NCBI GenBank assembly: GCA_963676905.2
Contig: CAXXVE010000001.1
Coordinates: 1,860,001-1,924,000, forward strand
DNA length: 64,000 bases
Reading direction: 5' to 3'
From: Oceanispirochaeta sp963676905
Lineage (GTDB): Bacteria; Spirochaetota; Spirochaetia; DSM-2461
Both the position numbers and the translations under genes were made by a program. The notes under the pieces were generated by a model, which saw nothing but the letters and a program-made list of their open reading frames with translations, was not told the origin of the DNA and searched no databases. Shown one piece after another: positions 9,313-18,173 of the stretch. Every line of letters starts with the position of its first letter. Within the stretch, counting starts at the first letter, position 1.

Positions 9313-9774
9313 ATGGGGCTTATGGATGAATGGCTTCAGTATCTGATAATTTTTACAGCAATAGCTGTACTTGCCGTTTTTGCCGGGATCTACAGGATGA
9401 AAAGAAACCGGGAACAGCAGAAGAACCTGTCTTTGAACAGTACCCTGCAGAAGCTGATCAATCAGGATCAGTATGAGTACTATCTTATTGATGTCCGTTC
9501 GGAAGCGGAGTTCCGCAAAGGCCATATCCCCACAGCAGTCAATGTCCCCTACGGGCAGCTCGGCTCTTTTCTCCCCACAGACAAGCTCTTTACCAATATG
9601 GTTGTTTACGGGCGCTCACCCCTTCAGTCCAACAGAGCCGCTGCAGTACTCAGCGAGGCCGGATATTTCAACGTCACAAGTTTCGGACCCATCTTCAAGT
9701 GGCGGGGACCCGTCAGCCGGGGCCGGGACGGGAAAGACGGAAAGAAGTCAGGCACCTCTTCTTCTCCCGCCTGA
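9313..9774 (+). CDS. Membrane-anchored rhodanese-like protein lacking the catalytic cysteine
   Basis: The protein has 153 residues. An N-terminal membrane helix (about 8-27) is followed by a rhodanese-fold domain with the typical YLIDVRSEAEFRKGHIPTAVNVP. The active-site loop that normally holds Cys reads VVYGRSPLQSNRA, so the nucleophile position is Gly100 and sulfur transfer is unlikely. A role as a membrane-tethered binding domain is more plausible; this is inference. Either ATG at 9313 or ATG at 9322 could be used and neither has a good ribosome binding site. It stands alone between a terminator and the M16C gene. Confidence 0.8.
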   Translation: MGLMDEWLQYLIIFTAIAVLAVFAGIYRMKRNREQQKNLSLNSTLQKLINQDQYEYYLIDVRSEAEFRKGHIPTAVNVPYGQLGSFLPTDKLFTNMVVYGRSPLQSNRAAAVLSEAGYFNVTSFGPIFKWRGPVSRGRDGKDGKKSGTSSSPA

Positions 9775-9885
9775 ATCTGATTCTCTTCTCCAGCATCCCT
9801 CTCTCTATCAGTGATTGAATCTCTGTTTTATCTGTCCTCTCCTTACGAATATTAGTATATTTATCCTTTATAGGAGATTTTATTC

Positions 9886-12843
9886 ATGTCCAATCAGACA
9901 ACTCCTTCGGCCTTTGAGCTTATTTCAGTAGACAAGCTGGATGAGTACAGAGGAGAAGGCACACTTTTCAGACATAAAGCCACAGGCTGCGAAATATATC
10001 ATGTATCCAACGATGACGAGGAGAATGTTTTCTCATTCAACTTCCGCACCCCTCCTTCCGACAGCAGCGGTGTAGCCCATATTCTCGAGCACTCGGTTCT
10101 CTGCGGATCAAAGAACTTTCCCGTAAAGGACCCCTTTCTCTCTATGATGAAGGGGAGTGTTAATACCTTTCTCAATGCCATGACCTATCCCGACAAGACC
10201 CTCTACCCCGCGGCAAGCGTTCTGGAGAAGGACTTTTTCAACCTCATGGATGTCTACGGCGACGCCGTATTCTTCCCTCTTATCCCCGAGGAGGTGTTCC
10301 GTCAGGAGGGACACCGCCTGGAATGGGATGATCAGGGACGTCTTGTGAGAACAGGGATCGTCTATAACGAGATGAAGGGAAACTACTCCTCTCAGGACGG
10401 CATTGCCTCCGAGTGGTCGATACGTTCCCTTTTTCCAGACAACCCCTACGGAGTCGATTCAGGGGGAGAGCCCGAAGCTATTACCTCCCTTACATATGAG
10501 GAGTTTCGTGATTTCCACAAAATGTGGTACCACCCCTCCAACTGCCGGATCTTCCTCTATGGAAACATCCCTGCTGAAAAAACACTCAACTTCCTTGAAG
10601 AGAGATTCCTGCAGCACTTTGAAAAGAGGGAGATCGATTCTGAAGTCTCCTTTCAGAAGAGCTGGTCCGAGCCCCGGGTGATGGAGAAGACCTGGCCCCT
10701 TGGCGAGGGGGATGACCCCGCCGGCAAGAGCAGCATTCTCCTCAACTGGAAAATCTTCGGACATGGCGATCCTGTACGGCAGCTCAGTATGTCGATCCTG
10801 GCGGAGATGCTTATCGGAAACGCCGGGGCCCCCCTCTACAAGGCTCTGCTTCAGTCGGGGCTGGGGGATGACCTGTCTCCCGTCAGCGGAGTGGACTATG
10901 ACCTGAATGAAGGGGTCTTCAATGTAGGCCTCAGAGGAACAGACCCTGAGAAAGCCGAAGCCGTAAAGGAACTTATCTTCAAAACCCTCAGGGACCTTTC
11001 GGAAAAAGGTTTTGACGAGGACCTGAAAGAGAGCTGCATGCGCCGTGTCGAATTCAGGGCCAGAGAGATCAAGGGGGGAGGGCCTTTCGGAATGCGCCTT
11101 CTCCGAAAAGTTCTCAAGGGCTGGAACTACGGTTTCCTCCCCGGGCAGTGTATACAGTTTGCCCCCGTCATGGATGAGGTCAGAAATCTGGCACAGTCTC
11201 CCCTGTACTTCGAATCCGTTCTGAAGGAGTGGGTCCTTGAAAACAGCCACTGGACCCTTTTGACTGTCCGTCCCGATGCTGAGGCCCAGAAGCTGAAAGA
11301 CAAGGCGGAACGGGATGCCCTGGACGCTCTTCAGGCCTCCTTTAACGAAGAGGACATCCAGGAGCTGAAGAGGAAGAACAAAGCCCTGGAAGAGTTCCAG
11401 AATGCCGAGGACAGCGCAGAGGTGCCCTTTCTCCACAAGTCCGATATTCCAGAGAAGGTCAATATCCTTCCTTTTGAGATTCTGGAAAGCCCGGCTGGTA
11501 CCGTTCTGGGGCAGTCCGTCTTTACCAACGGAATTATCTATAACGATATGGCCTTCTCCGTGAAGGATATGGACCCCCGGTTCTACCCCTATCTCTCCCT
11601 CTTTACCAAGCTTATCTCGGGATGCGGTCTTCCCGGAGTCTCCTATGATATTGTTTCCCGTGACCTTGCCATGAAGACAGGCGGTTTTGCTCCCAATCTG
11701 GAGACAAGCCACAAGGTAGGGGACAGCCCCGAAGACAAGCCTGAAGTCTTTATGTATATCCGCATGAAGATGCTTGAAGAGCAGAGGCAGGAAGCCCTTG
11801 AGCTGGCAGCCTCCCTGATCAACAGTGCCGATTTTGACAACCTGGAACGTCTTGAGCAGATTCTTGTGGAACTGTCGGGGGACCTGAAGTCCTCTCTTGT
11901 TCCCGGGGGGCACTCCTATGTCCTTACACGGGTCAACAGCCGGTTCAGCAGGGCGGGATATCTGGATGATTTGATGTTCGGAATCGGACAGGTACAGTTT
12001 CTGGAAGCCCTTCTGAAACAGAAAGACAGGCTTCCAGAGCTGGCGCAGCTGATGAAGGAGCTGAGAAAACAGATCTTCAGCAGGGACAACCTGACCCTGA
12101 CACTGACGATGGACGAGGGCGCTGTCAGCTCTCACAGACAGGCTGTCCAGGATTTCTGGATGGACTCTCTTCCCTCTCTCCCTGAAGACAGAACAGTTCA
12201 CAGTGCTCTGGCTGATGAGATCGGGCTGCCCGGTGCGGCACCCGGGCTTAAGGAGGCTGAGGGGCTTGCAATTCCCGCCCTTGTCGGATTTGTCGGCAAG
12301 GCCGTCCGGGGAAGCTCTCTTTCAGATAAAGAGCATGCATCGGACAGCCTTTTGAGCTACATTCTCAAGACAGGCCCCCTCTGGGAGAAGATCAGGATGA
12401 AGGGCGGAGCCTACGGTGCCTTCAGTACCCTCTCCAGCCTGAACCGGACCTTTGCCTTTGCCACATACAGAGACCCTGAGATTGAGAAGTCACTGGATGC
12501 TTTCAAAGAGAGCCTTGAGGATTACAGTGAGTTTGACGATACGGGGGAACTTGAAAAGACTCTGATTGCCGTTGTCGGAACCGAGATGAAGCCCATATCG
12601 CCCTCAGAGAAGAGTATGATCGTAATGAAACGCTATCTCTACGGCATCAATGATGAACTCAGACAGTTCAAACGGGACAACCTGATGAGCTGTACCCCGG
12701 CAGAAATCAGGGCGGCCTGCGGCAGAATCCTCTCCCGCTGGGAAGAGGATGCGGTTGCCGTTATGGCCCATCCTGACAAGCTGGATGCCGCCTCAGGACG
12801 GTTTCCTGGATTTAAGTCCAACCGAACCAATCTGCCCCAGTAG
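9886..12843 (+). CDS. M16C family zinc metallopeptidase (presequence protease/insulinase type)
   Basis: The protein has 985 residues, the single-chain length of M16C enzymes. The inverted zinc motif HxxEH is H65-I-L-E68-H69. The distal glutamate falls in IVYNEMKGNYSS (near 165). The C-terminal half contains the family pattern RMKGGAYGAFS. M16C enzymes degrade unstructured peptides inside a closed chamber. No signal peptide is visible, so it is probably cytoplasmic. AGGAG lies 8 nt before the ATG. The last 51 bp overlap the 3' end of the oppositely oriented Lnb-like gene. Confidence 0.93.
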   Translation: MSNQTTPSAFELISVDKLDEYRGEGTLFRHKATGCEIYHVSNDDEENVFSFNFRTPPSDSSGVAHILEHSVLCGSKNFPVKDPFLSMMKGSVNTFLNAMTYPDKTLYPAASVLEKDFFNLMDVYGDAVFFPLIPEEVFRQEGHRLEWDDQGRLVRTGIVYNEMKGNYSSQDGIASEWSIRSLFPDNPYGVDSGGEPEAITSLTYEEFRDFHKMWYHPSNCRIFLYGNIPAEKTLNFLEERFLQHFEKREIDSEVSFQKSWSEPRVMEKTWPLGEGDDPAGKSSILLNWKIFGHGDPVRQLSMSILAEMLIGNAGAPLYKALLQSGLGDDLSPVSGVDYDLNEGVFNVGLRGTDPEKAEAVKELIFKTLRDLSEKGFDEDLKESCMRRVEFRAREIKGGGPFGMRLLRKVLKGWNYGFLPGQCIQFAPVMDEVRNLAQSPLYFESVLKEWVLENSHWTLLTVRPDAEAQKLKDKAERDALDALQASFNEEDIQELKRKNKALEEFQNAEDSAEVPFLHKSDIPEKVNILPFEILESPAGTVLGQSVFTNGIIYNDMAFSVKDMDPRFYPYLSLFTKLISGCGLPGVSYDIVSRDLAMKTGGFAPNLETSHKVGDSPEDKPEVFMYIRMKMLEEQRQEALELAASLINSADFDNLERLEQILVELSGDLKSSLVPGGHSYVLTRVNSRFSRAGYLDDLMFGIGQVQFLEALLKQKDRLPELAQLMKELRKQIFSRDNLTLTLTMDEGAVSSHRQAVQDFWMDSLPSLPEDRTVHSALADEIGLPGAAPGLKEAEGLAIPALVGFVGKAVRGSSLSDKEHASDSLLSYILKTGPLWEKIRMKGGAYGAFSTLSSLNRTFAFATYRDPEIEKSLDAFKESLEDYSEFDDTGELEKTLIAVVGTEMKPISPSEKSMIVMKRYLYGINDELRQFKRDNLMSCTPAEIRAACGRILSRWEEDAVAVMAHPDKLDAASGRFPGFKSNRTNLPQ

Positions 12844-14007
12844 GACGCAGAGGATCAGAGGCAGGAAGAAGAGGGTTGTCCTCAGGTTCCCCTGATGCCA
12901 GAAGGCCGTATTGACCGCAAGCATCAGCAGCCAGAGGCCTCCCTGAATCTTCCAGAACAGGAACCATCCTCTGGCTCTGTCCCTGATCATCACCACCGCC
13001 GCCGCCAGGTAGAGGGGGTGGATCAAAAGAATATTGATGTTCTGGCGGGCCACATCGTGGTCCGTCAGGAATGCAACAAACCAGAAGGCAAGCCCGAAGA
13101 GGGAGACAGCTGTCAGTATCAGGGTCAGAATGATTTTGGCAGCCACTGCCGCGGGCTTCCGGGCGTTACGGCTTGTTCTCCACAGACCCAGGATCATTAT
13201 CCCCGAAGCGAGCCCCCAGAAGAGAGCCTGCACACCGTTTCCGGGGACCTTTTCAGGTACGGTGACATTTTCGGAGGATTCCGCCAGAACCGCTTCAGAG
13301 AGCACCGCCTTTTCCCTTCCCCTTTCAGTCTCAATGGTCAGGCTGTCCAGTTCTTTCATAAGTTCATCGGGAAGAAACATCTTGTCCCAGACTTTTATCT
13401 CATTATCGATTGTCCTTCCCTGGAGCAGGGACAGGAGCCAGTCCGGAAAGAAGCTGCGGCTTGTCCGGCTGCGGAACATACTCCTGTAGCTCTCTCCCGA
13501 GGGGATCTCTGTTGCTGCCTTAAGCTGGCCTTCAAGGGCCCTGTCTATGATGTCCCTTGGTCTTGTGGAGCAGTTGTCATGGTAGTGGTGGTAGAGGTAG
13601 GTATTGTTTTCGGGGCGTATATTGAATTCAAGGTCTTCCTTCATGGCCCGGATACTCTCCTGGCTGAGGTTGAGCTGCTGAATGGTGACGTTTCTGTTTT
13701 CACGGACGATATAGTTAAGATAGCTGTTGGAGGATACACCTATTTTAAGGTAGACAAGCCGGCCCATGGCAAAATTTCTATAGAAGTTGTCAGATGCAAA
13801 GGAGAAGTTCCCGAAATCGTAGAAGCGGCCCCTCTCATCGTCTTCTATTATTATTCCGGTGTGCCCGAACCAGGAGTAAAGGGCCTCTCCCGGGCCTATT
13901 GTGAGTAGATAACAGCGCAGGTTCTCCTGCCCTGAAAGGGGAGTCAGCAGTCCGGCTGCCATCAGCAGAAATATAAGGAATCGTCTCAAAAATATCCTCC
14001 GGTTCAT
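12793..14007 (-). CDS. DUF4105 / Lnb N-terminal-domain membrane protein
   Basis: The 404-residue protein starts MNRRIFLRRFLIFLLMAAGLL, a signal or anchor helix. The periplasmic domain contains YSWFGHTGIII (H49) and YHDNCSTRPRDII (H143, C146). This is the Cys-His pattern of the DUF4105 family, now named for Lnb, an N-acyltransferase that matures lipoproteins in Bacteroides. Five hydrophobic helices follow from about 265 to the C-terminus, as in that family. A role in lipoprotein N-acylation is inference from family membership. A TTG at 14028 could extend it by 7 residues; the ATG is preferred. The 3' end overlaps the M16C gene by 51 bp. Confidence 0.8.
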   Translation of the reverse strand: MNRRIFLRRFLIFLLMAAGLLTPLSGQENLRCYLLTIGPGEALYSWFGHTGIIIEDDERGRFYDFGNFSFASDNFYRNFAMGRLVYLKIGVSSNSYLNYIVRENRNVTIQQLNLSQESIRAMKEDLEFNIRPENNTYLYHHYHDNCSTRPRDIIDRALEGQLKAATEIPSGESYRSMFRSRTSRSFFPDWLLSLLQGRTIDNEIKVWDKMFLPDELMKELDSLTIETERGREKAVLSEAVLAESSENVTVPEKVPGNGVQALFWGLASGIMILGLWRTSRNARKPAAVAAKIILTLILTAVSLFGLAFWFVAFLTDHDVARQNINILLIHPLYLAAAVVMIRDRARGWFLFWKIQGGLWLLMLAVNTAFWHQGNLRTTLFFLPLILCVLLGQIGSVGLKSRKPS

Positions 14008-14099
14008 AATATCGGGTAAAAATATCAAATTATGTTAATCTACAGGGGTTATTTTATCCAGCGTTTTGCAAAAATCTATTTATTTGATTTGTGTTTCTA

Positions 14100-14108
14100 T
14101 GGTAGAAT
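14100..14108 (+). promoter_or_regulatory. Extended -10 promoter element for the histone gene
   Basis: TGGTAGAAT is a TGn-extended -10 (TAGAAT) about 32 nt before the histone ATG. No good -35 lies at standard spacing. Confidence 0.5.
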
Positions 14109-14140
14109 AGGCTTCATCAAATTGGCATAAGGAGCAATTT

Positions 14141-14326
14141 ATGGCTGAAAAAGAAACCCTGGTGGTATCATCAAAGGTAAAAAATTACATTAAGAGCAAC
14201 GGGGATCTTAAATGTTCCGCTAAGGTTATTGATGTATTGTCAGACAAAATCAGAGAAATGTGTGACGTCGCGATTGAGAATGCAAAAAACGATAAAAGAA
14301 AAACTGTTCAGGAAAAAGATTTCTAA
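14141..14326 (+). CDS. Small bacterial histone-fold protein (HMF/CBF-like)
   Basis: The 61-residue protein contains one complete histone fold. The order is alpha1 (VVSSKVKNYIKSNG), loop 1, alpha2 (SAKVIDVLSDKIREMCDVAIENAKNDK), loop 2 (RKTV) and a short alpha3 (EKDF). The RKTV-x-x-x-DF ending is the hallmark of bacterial singlet histones such as those of Bdellovibrio and Leptospira, which bind and coat DNA. It probably dimerises and acts as a nucleoid protein; this is inference from the family. It is monocistronic, with AGGAG 7 nt before the ATG, its own extended -10 and a strong terminator. That fits a highly expressed abundant protein. Confidence 0.85.
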   Translation: MAEKETLVVSSKVKNYIKSNGDLKCSAKVIDVLSDKIREMCDVAIENAKNDKRKTVQEKDF

Positions 14327-14351
14327 GAACAATCTTCATCTGACAATTGAT

Positions 14352-14384
14352 AAAGCTGTCCCTCCGGGGGCAGCTTTTTTTTTG
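14352..14384 (+). terminator. Rho-independent terminator after the histone gene
   Basis: The hairpin AAAGCTGTCCC / GGGGGCAGCTTT is followed by nine T residues. It separates the histone gene from the converging lipid kinase gene. Confidence 0.88.
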
Positions 14385-14439
14385 TTTCCTGCCCCTCTTT
14401 TTGACGTCTGAGGAGGGACGGGCCTGCAGAGCTCCGGGA

Positions 14440-15372
14440 TCACTTCTTTTTAAGGAGTCTGAGGGCCGCCGGCAGGCAGTGGACCTCCACCTCTTCCGCT
14501 TCGGTGCTGAGGGTCTCCCCGTCTGCATGGATCACAAGGGCTCCCCTTTGGGATACGATACGGAATTTCACAGCCCGGGTTACAAAGGTATCCTTCCTCT
14601 TCTTCTGTTTTCCCCTGTAGTAGTCCCACAGAGCCGAGATCATGACCCTGCGGTTTCCCTGGTGGGATGTTGTCAGGTCCAGAAGGCCGTCTGTCATATC
14701 TCCGTCGGGAGCCATAAGGAAGGCTCCCCCCAGCCGTTTTCCGTTCATTATGGATATTAGGGCGGCCTGGGTCACCATCTTATCCCTGTCGTAGGTAAGT
14801 TCAACTTCCGGAGCATCGGGGTATACCACTATGGTCTTGAGGGCCGCCAGGGTATAGCCCTGAAAGTATTTGATCTTTGCCGCTTCGGCATTCACGATAG
14901 CGTCAAACCCGATTCCCACACCATTGGCAAAGTACCGGCCTTCGGTGGCTTTGCCTCCTCTTATCCAGCCTACATCCAGATTGACTGTCCTCTCCTGAAC
15001 CAGATTCTCAAGGGCGTCCTTCATCGTCAGGGGAAGGCCGGCTCCAAAGGAAAAGTCGTTACCCCTTCCCATGGGCAGGACGGCAAAGTCGGGAAGGGGG
15101 GCTTCATTTTTAATATTTCTGAAGTTCATAAGACCGTTGATAACCTCATTGCAGGTGCCGTCGCCTCCGGCGGATACGATTATTGTGGAGTGGTGGTGTT
15201 CCTGCTCCGCAAGGGATGCGGCAATCTGGGCCGCATGGCCCTGTTTCTCTGTTTCATGAATTGTATATGTAATATCCCTGTCACTGAAAAAACGGAGGGC
15301 TTCAGGAAGACGCTTGAGGGCGCGTCCCTTCCCTGCTGCAGGATTCAGTATCAGATGGCAGTGTTTCTTCAC
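14440..15372 (-). CDS. Diacylglycerol/lipid kinase, YegS/DgkB-like family
   Basis: The protein has 310 residues. It begins HLILNPAAGKGRA, has the nucleotide-binding SAGGDGTCNEVINGL (GGDGT at 69-73) and GRGNDFSFGAGLP, and continues with a C-terminal beta-sandwich (LDVGWI, ANGVGIGFDA, MAPDGDMTDGLLDL). Family members phosphorylate diacylglycerol, sphingoid bases or related lipids at the membrane; the substrate here is unknown. It is convergent with the histone gene and divergent from the xanthine dehydrogenase operon. Confidence 0.9.
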   Translation of the reverse strand: MKKHCHLILNPAAGKGRALKRLPEALRFFSDRDITYTIHETEKQGHAAQIAASLAEQEHHHSTIIVSAGGDGTCNEVINGLMNFRNIKNEAPLPDFAVLPMGRGNDFSFGAGLPLTMKDALENLVQERTVNLDVGWIRGGKATEGRYFANGVGIGFDAIVNAEAAKIKYFQGYTLAALKTIVVYPDAPEVELTYDRDKMVTQAALISIMNGKRLGGAFLMAPDGDMTDGLLDLTTSHQGNRRVMISALWDYYRGKQKKRKDTFVTRAVKFRIVSQRGALVIHADGETLSTEAEEVEVHCLPAALRLLKKK

Positions 15373-15523
15373 TTCTCAAACCCCTTTCCCGGCTGATTCC
15401 ACCTTTGCCGGGGTTATCTATCCTACACCGGATTGTCCTCTTGTCAATGCCGGTTTTACCTCTATGGAAGGTATGACCTCTTCCTCTAATTGTAGACAAA
15501 TGAACAGCAGCAAAGGATAATTC

Positions 15524-15537
15524 AATTATAAACACTC
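15524..15537 (+). promoter_or_regulatory. 14-mer shared with the second molybdenum hydroxylase operon
   Basis: AATTATAAACACTC lies 32-45 bp before the xdh start. The identical 14 bases occur at 49721-49734 just downstream of the -10 of the 8-oxoguanine deaminase operon. It may be a common regulator site or promoter element for purine catabolism. Confidence 0.5.
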
Positions 15538-15568
15538 TTTTTTCTACTATTTTGACCGGGGGAAATGT

Positions 15569-17707
15569 ATGTCTCATTCAATAAGCACAAGCGTCCGAAG
15601 GAAGGATGCCGTAGACAAGGCATCGGGAAAGTGCAGATATCTCTCTGACCTCTATCCTACTGCTCCTCTCTATGGAAGGTGCTTCTTCAGTTCAATCTCC
15701 CGGGGCAGAATCGTGTCCAGAAAACTTCCTGATCTTCCCGAGGGCTACTATATCATCGGAGCCGATGATATTCCCGGTAAGAACGGCCTCCATATGCTTA
15801 TTGAGGACTGGCCTGTTTTCGCAGACGCTGAGGTCCGCTACCTGGGGCAGATTATCTATCTTGTAGTAGGGCCCGGTAAGGACAAAGTCCTTGAGATCCT
15901 TGAGAAAATTGAGGTGGAGTATGAGGAGATCACCCCCTGCTACAGCATTGAGGACTCCGCTGCTCTTCTCGGAGGCCCTCAGCATGGTGAGAACAATGTC
16001 TACAGCCGGTATGACATTCATCACGGCAGTATTCTCGACCCCTTCAGGAGAGCTGCCAGAGTCCTTGAGAATGAGTACTACACGGGATATCAGGAACATG
16101 TTTATATGGAGCCCCAGAGCATGTACGGCGAGTGGAAGGATGACGGATTCGTTCTCCATGCTTCCGCACAGTGCCCCTACTATATCCGAAAGTCCCTTGT
16201 TTCGGCACTGGGAATGGCTCCGGAGAAGATCAGAGTCATCCAGACCGCCACTGGCGGCGCCTTCGGCGGCAAGGAGCACTTCCCCGATGTCCTTGCAGGA
16301 CCTCTGGCAGTGGCTGTCTACAAGATACGTAAACCTGTAAAAATCGTTCTGGACCGCAAAGAGGATCTTGCCTATACGGTAAAGCGCCACCCCTCTGCGG
16401 TGCACATCAGGACGGCTCTGGACAAGAGCGGAAAAATACTGGCCCATGATATTGACCTGCGTCTTGACGGCGGTGCTTTTGCAAGCTGCTCGGCTGTTGT
16501 TCTGGCACGGGCTGTTTTCACAATCGGAAATGTATACAACATCCCCCATATCAGGGTCTGCGGCAGGGCATTCTGCACCAACAAGCCCCCCTCCGATGCA
16601 TTCCGCGGTTTCGGCGCTCCACAGGCTGTCTTTGCCATGGAGTCCCATATGAACTATCTTGCCTGCGAGCTGGGAGTTGATCCCCTTGAGATGCGCCGGC
16701 CCTATCTCTTCAAGCAGGGCGATACCACCATAACCGACGGTATGGTTCATGAGAAGGTTCTCCTTCCGGAGATGATTGACAGGGCTCTTGATATGTCGGG
16801 ATACAGGGAGAAGCATGAGGAGTACAAGACTGTTCCCGGAAAGGGAATCGGTCTCTCTCTCTTCCTCCACGGCTGCGGATTTACAGGAAACGGTGAGCGG
16901 GATCTTATCAAAGCCAGAATCTACCTGAAGAAGAATAAAGAGGACAGGGTCTTTGTCTACAGCTCCAATGTGGAGATGGGCCAGGGGCTGCAGACTACCT
17001 TCTGCAAGGTGGCATCAAAGAGTCTGGGCATTCCCCTGGATCAGGTGGAGTGTATTGTTCCCGATACAGGGGAAGTTCCCGACTCCGGCCCTACTGTGGC
17101 CAGCCGGTCCATCTCTGTGGTGGGGTATCTTGTGCAGAAGGCTGCCGAGAAGCTCAAAGAAGAGTGGGTTTCAGGCAGGGAACAGGAGGTCGTTCAGGAC
17201 TATGAACCTCCACAGGGCCTTGTGGAGTGGGACCAGGATGCCCTCAAGGGCGATGCCTATCCCGCCTACAGCTGGGGTGTGAATATTGTAGAAGTTGAGG
17301 TTGATCCTCTTACCTGCGAGGTGGATACAAAGGGAATCTGGGGTGTCTACGATGTGGGTGTTCCCATTGACAGGCAGATTGTGGAAGGCCAGATCAACGG
17401 CGGTATGATCCAGGCTCTGGGATACAGCCATCTTGAGAAGCTGGAGTGCCGGGACGGACGGTTCCGCCAGGCCACCATGGCGGATTACATCATACCCACA
17501 AGCATGGACTTCCCGTCCACAAGCAGCGATATCTTTGACAATCCCTTTGAATACGGGGCTTTTGGAGCCAAGGGGGCCGGAGAGATGGTCTTTGACGGTG
17601 CGGCACCCGCCTTTACAGCAGCTGTTTCCCAGGCTGTGGATGCAGTTATTGATGAAATACCGGTTCTGCCGGAAACACTTATGGAGCTGACCGATGAAGG
17701 ACAATAA
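15569..17707 (+). CDS. Xanthine dehydrogenase family, molybdopterin-binding subunit
   Basis: This is the large catalytic subunit of a heterotrimeric molybdenum hydroxylase, probably oxidising hypoxanthine/xanthine. In the 712 residues the molybdopterin contacts are all present: ATGGAFGGKE (near 227-236), RGFGAPQ (near 345), VEMGQGLQ and GAFGAKGAGEM near the C-terminus, whose Glu is the catalytic base. GGGGGA lies 6 nt before the ATG. The Fe-S subunit gene starts 14 nt before this stop. The order Mo - FeS - FAD suggests one enzyme. Substrate is inferred from family only; purine use fits the second, purine-linked cluster at 50-55 kb. Confidence 0.92.
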   Translation: MSHSISTSVRRKDAVDKASGKCRYLSDLYPTAPLYGRCFFSSISRGRIVSRKLPDLPEGYYIIGADDIPGKNGLHMLIEDWPVFADAEVRYLGQIIYLVVGPGKDKVLEILEKIEVEYEEITPCYSIEDSAALLGGPQHGENNVYSRYDIHHGSILDPFRRAARVLENEYYTGYQEHVYMEPQSMYGEWKDDGFVLHASAQCPYYIRKSLVSALGMAPEKIRVIQTATGGAFGGKEHFPDVLAGPLAVAVYKIRKPVKIVLDRKEDLAYTVKRHPSAVHIRTALDKSGKILAHDIDLRLDGGAFASCSAVVLARAVFTIGNVYNIPHIRVCGRAFCTNKPPSDAFRGFGAPQAVFAMESHMNYLACELGVDPLEMRRPYLFKQGDTTITDGMVHEKVLLPEMIDRALDMSGYREKHEEYKTVPGKGIGLSLFLHGCGFTGNGERDLIKARIYLKKNKEDRVFVYSSNVEMGQGLQTTFCKVASKSLGIPLDQVECIVPDTGEVPDSGPTVASRSISVVGYLVQKAAEKLKEEWVSGREQEVVQDYEPPQGLVEWDQDALKGDAYPAYSWGVNIVEVEVDPLTCEVDTKGIWGVYDVGVPIDRQIVEGQINGGMIQALGYSHLEKLECRDGRFRQATMADYIIPTSMDFPSTSSDIFDNPFEYGAFGAKGAGEMVFDGAAPAFTAAVSQAVDAVIDEIPVLPETLMELTDEGQ

Positions 17708-18173
17708 GATCGAATTCCGGGTGAACGGAGAGACAAGAGTTTATGAGGGAGATCCTCTGCGCCGTCTTCTTGATGTGCTGCGGGAGGACCTTGGTCTCAC
17801 AGGCCCCAAGGACGGCTGCGGCGAGGGAGAGTGCGGAGCCTGTTCGGTACTCCTCGACGGAGAAGTTGTGAACAGCTGCCTGATTCCCGTGGGAACCATA
17901 AAAGGGCAGGAGGTCCTTACGGTTGAGGGGCTCAATGAGACGGCTCAGGGGAAATGTATCGTAGAAGCCTACGCCGATGCGGGGGCCGTACAGTGCGGTT
18001 TCTGCATTCCCGGCATGGTTATGGCGACAGAAGCCCTCCTCCGAAAGAATGCAAAACCCGATGAGGCGGCAGTGAGAAAGGCCATCTCGGGGAATCTCTG
18101 CCGCTGTACAGGATACGATCAGATTGTGGATGCCGTACTGATGGCCGCTGAAAGGGGGGAGGGACTATGGTAG
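17694..18173 (+). CDS. Xanthine dehydrogenase family, [2Fe-2S] subunit
   Basis: The 159-residue protein has the two-cluster architecture. Plant-ferredoxin-type ligands are C42, C47, C50 and C62 (CGEGECGAC ... NSC). The second cluster in the four-helix domain uses C101, C104, C136 and C138 (QCGFCIPG and CRCTGY). All eight ligands are present, in contrast to the XdhD-like protein at 52-55 kb. It passes electrons from the molybdenum site to FAD. It overlaps the Mo subunit by 14 nt and the FAD subunit by 7 nt. Confidence 0.95.
   Translation: MKDNKIEFRVNGETRVYEGDPLRRLLDVLREDLGLTGPKDGCGEGECGACSVLLDGEVVNSCLIPVGTIKGQEVLTVEGLNETAQGKCIVEAYADAGAVQCGFCIPGMVMATEALLRKNAKPDEAAVRKAISGNLCRCTGYDQIVDAVLMAAERGEGLW

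Noticed and set aside
10459..12201. A 580-codon open frame on the minus strand inside the M16C gene
   Set aside because: It is a mirror of the codon usage of the M16C gene. It has no ribosome binding site and no recognisable protein pattern, while the plus-strand product is a full family member. The same applies to long antisense frames at 43813-45069, 55644-56936 and 59454-60713.
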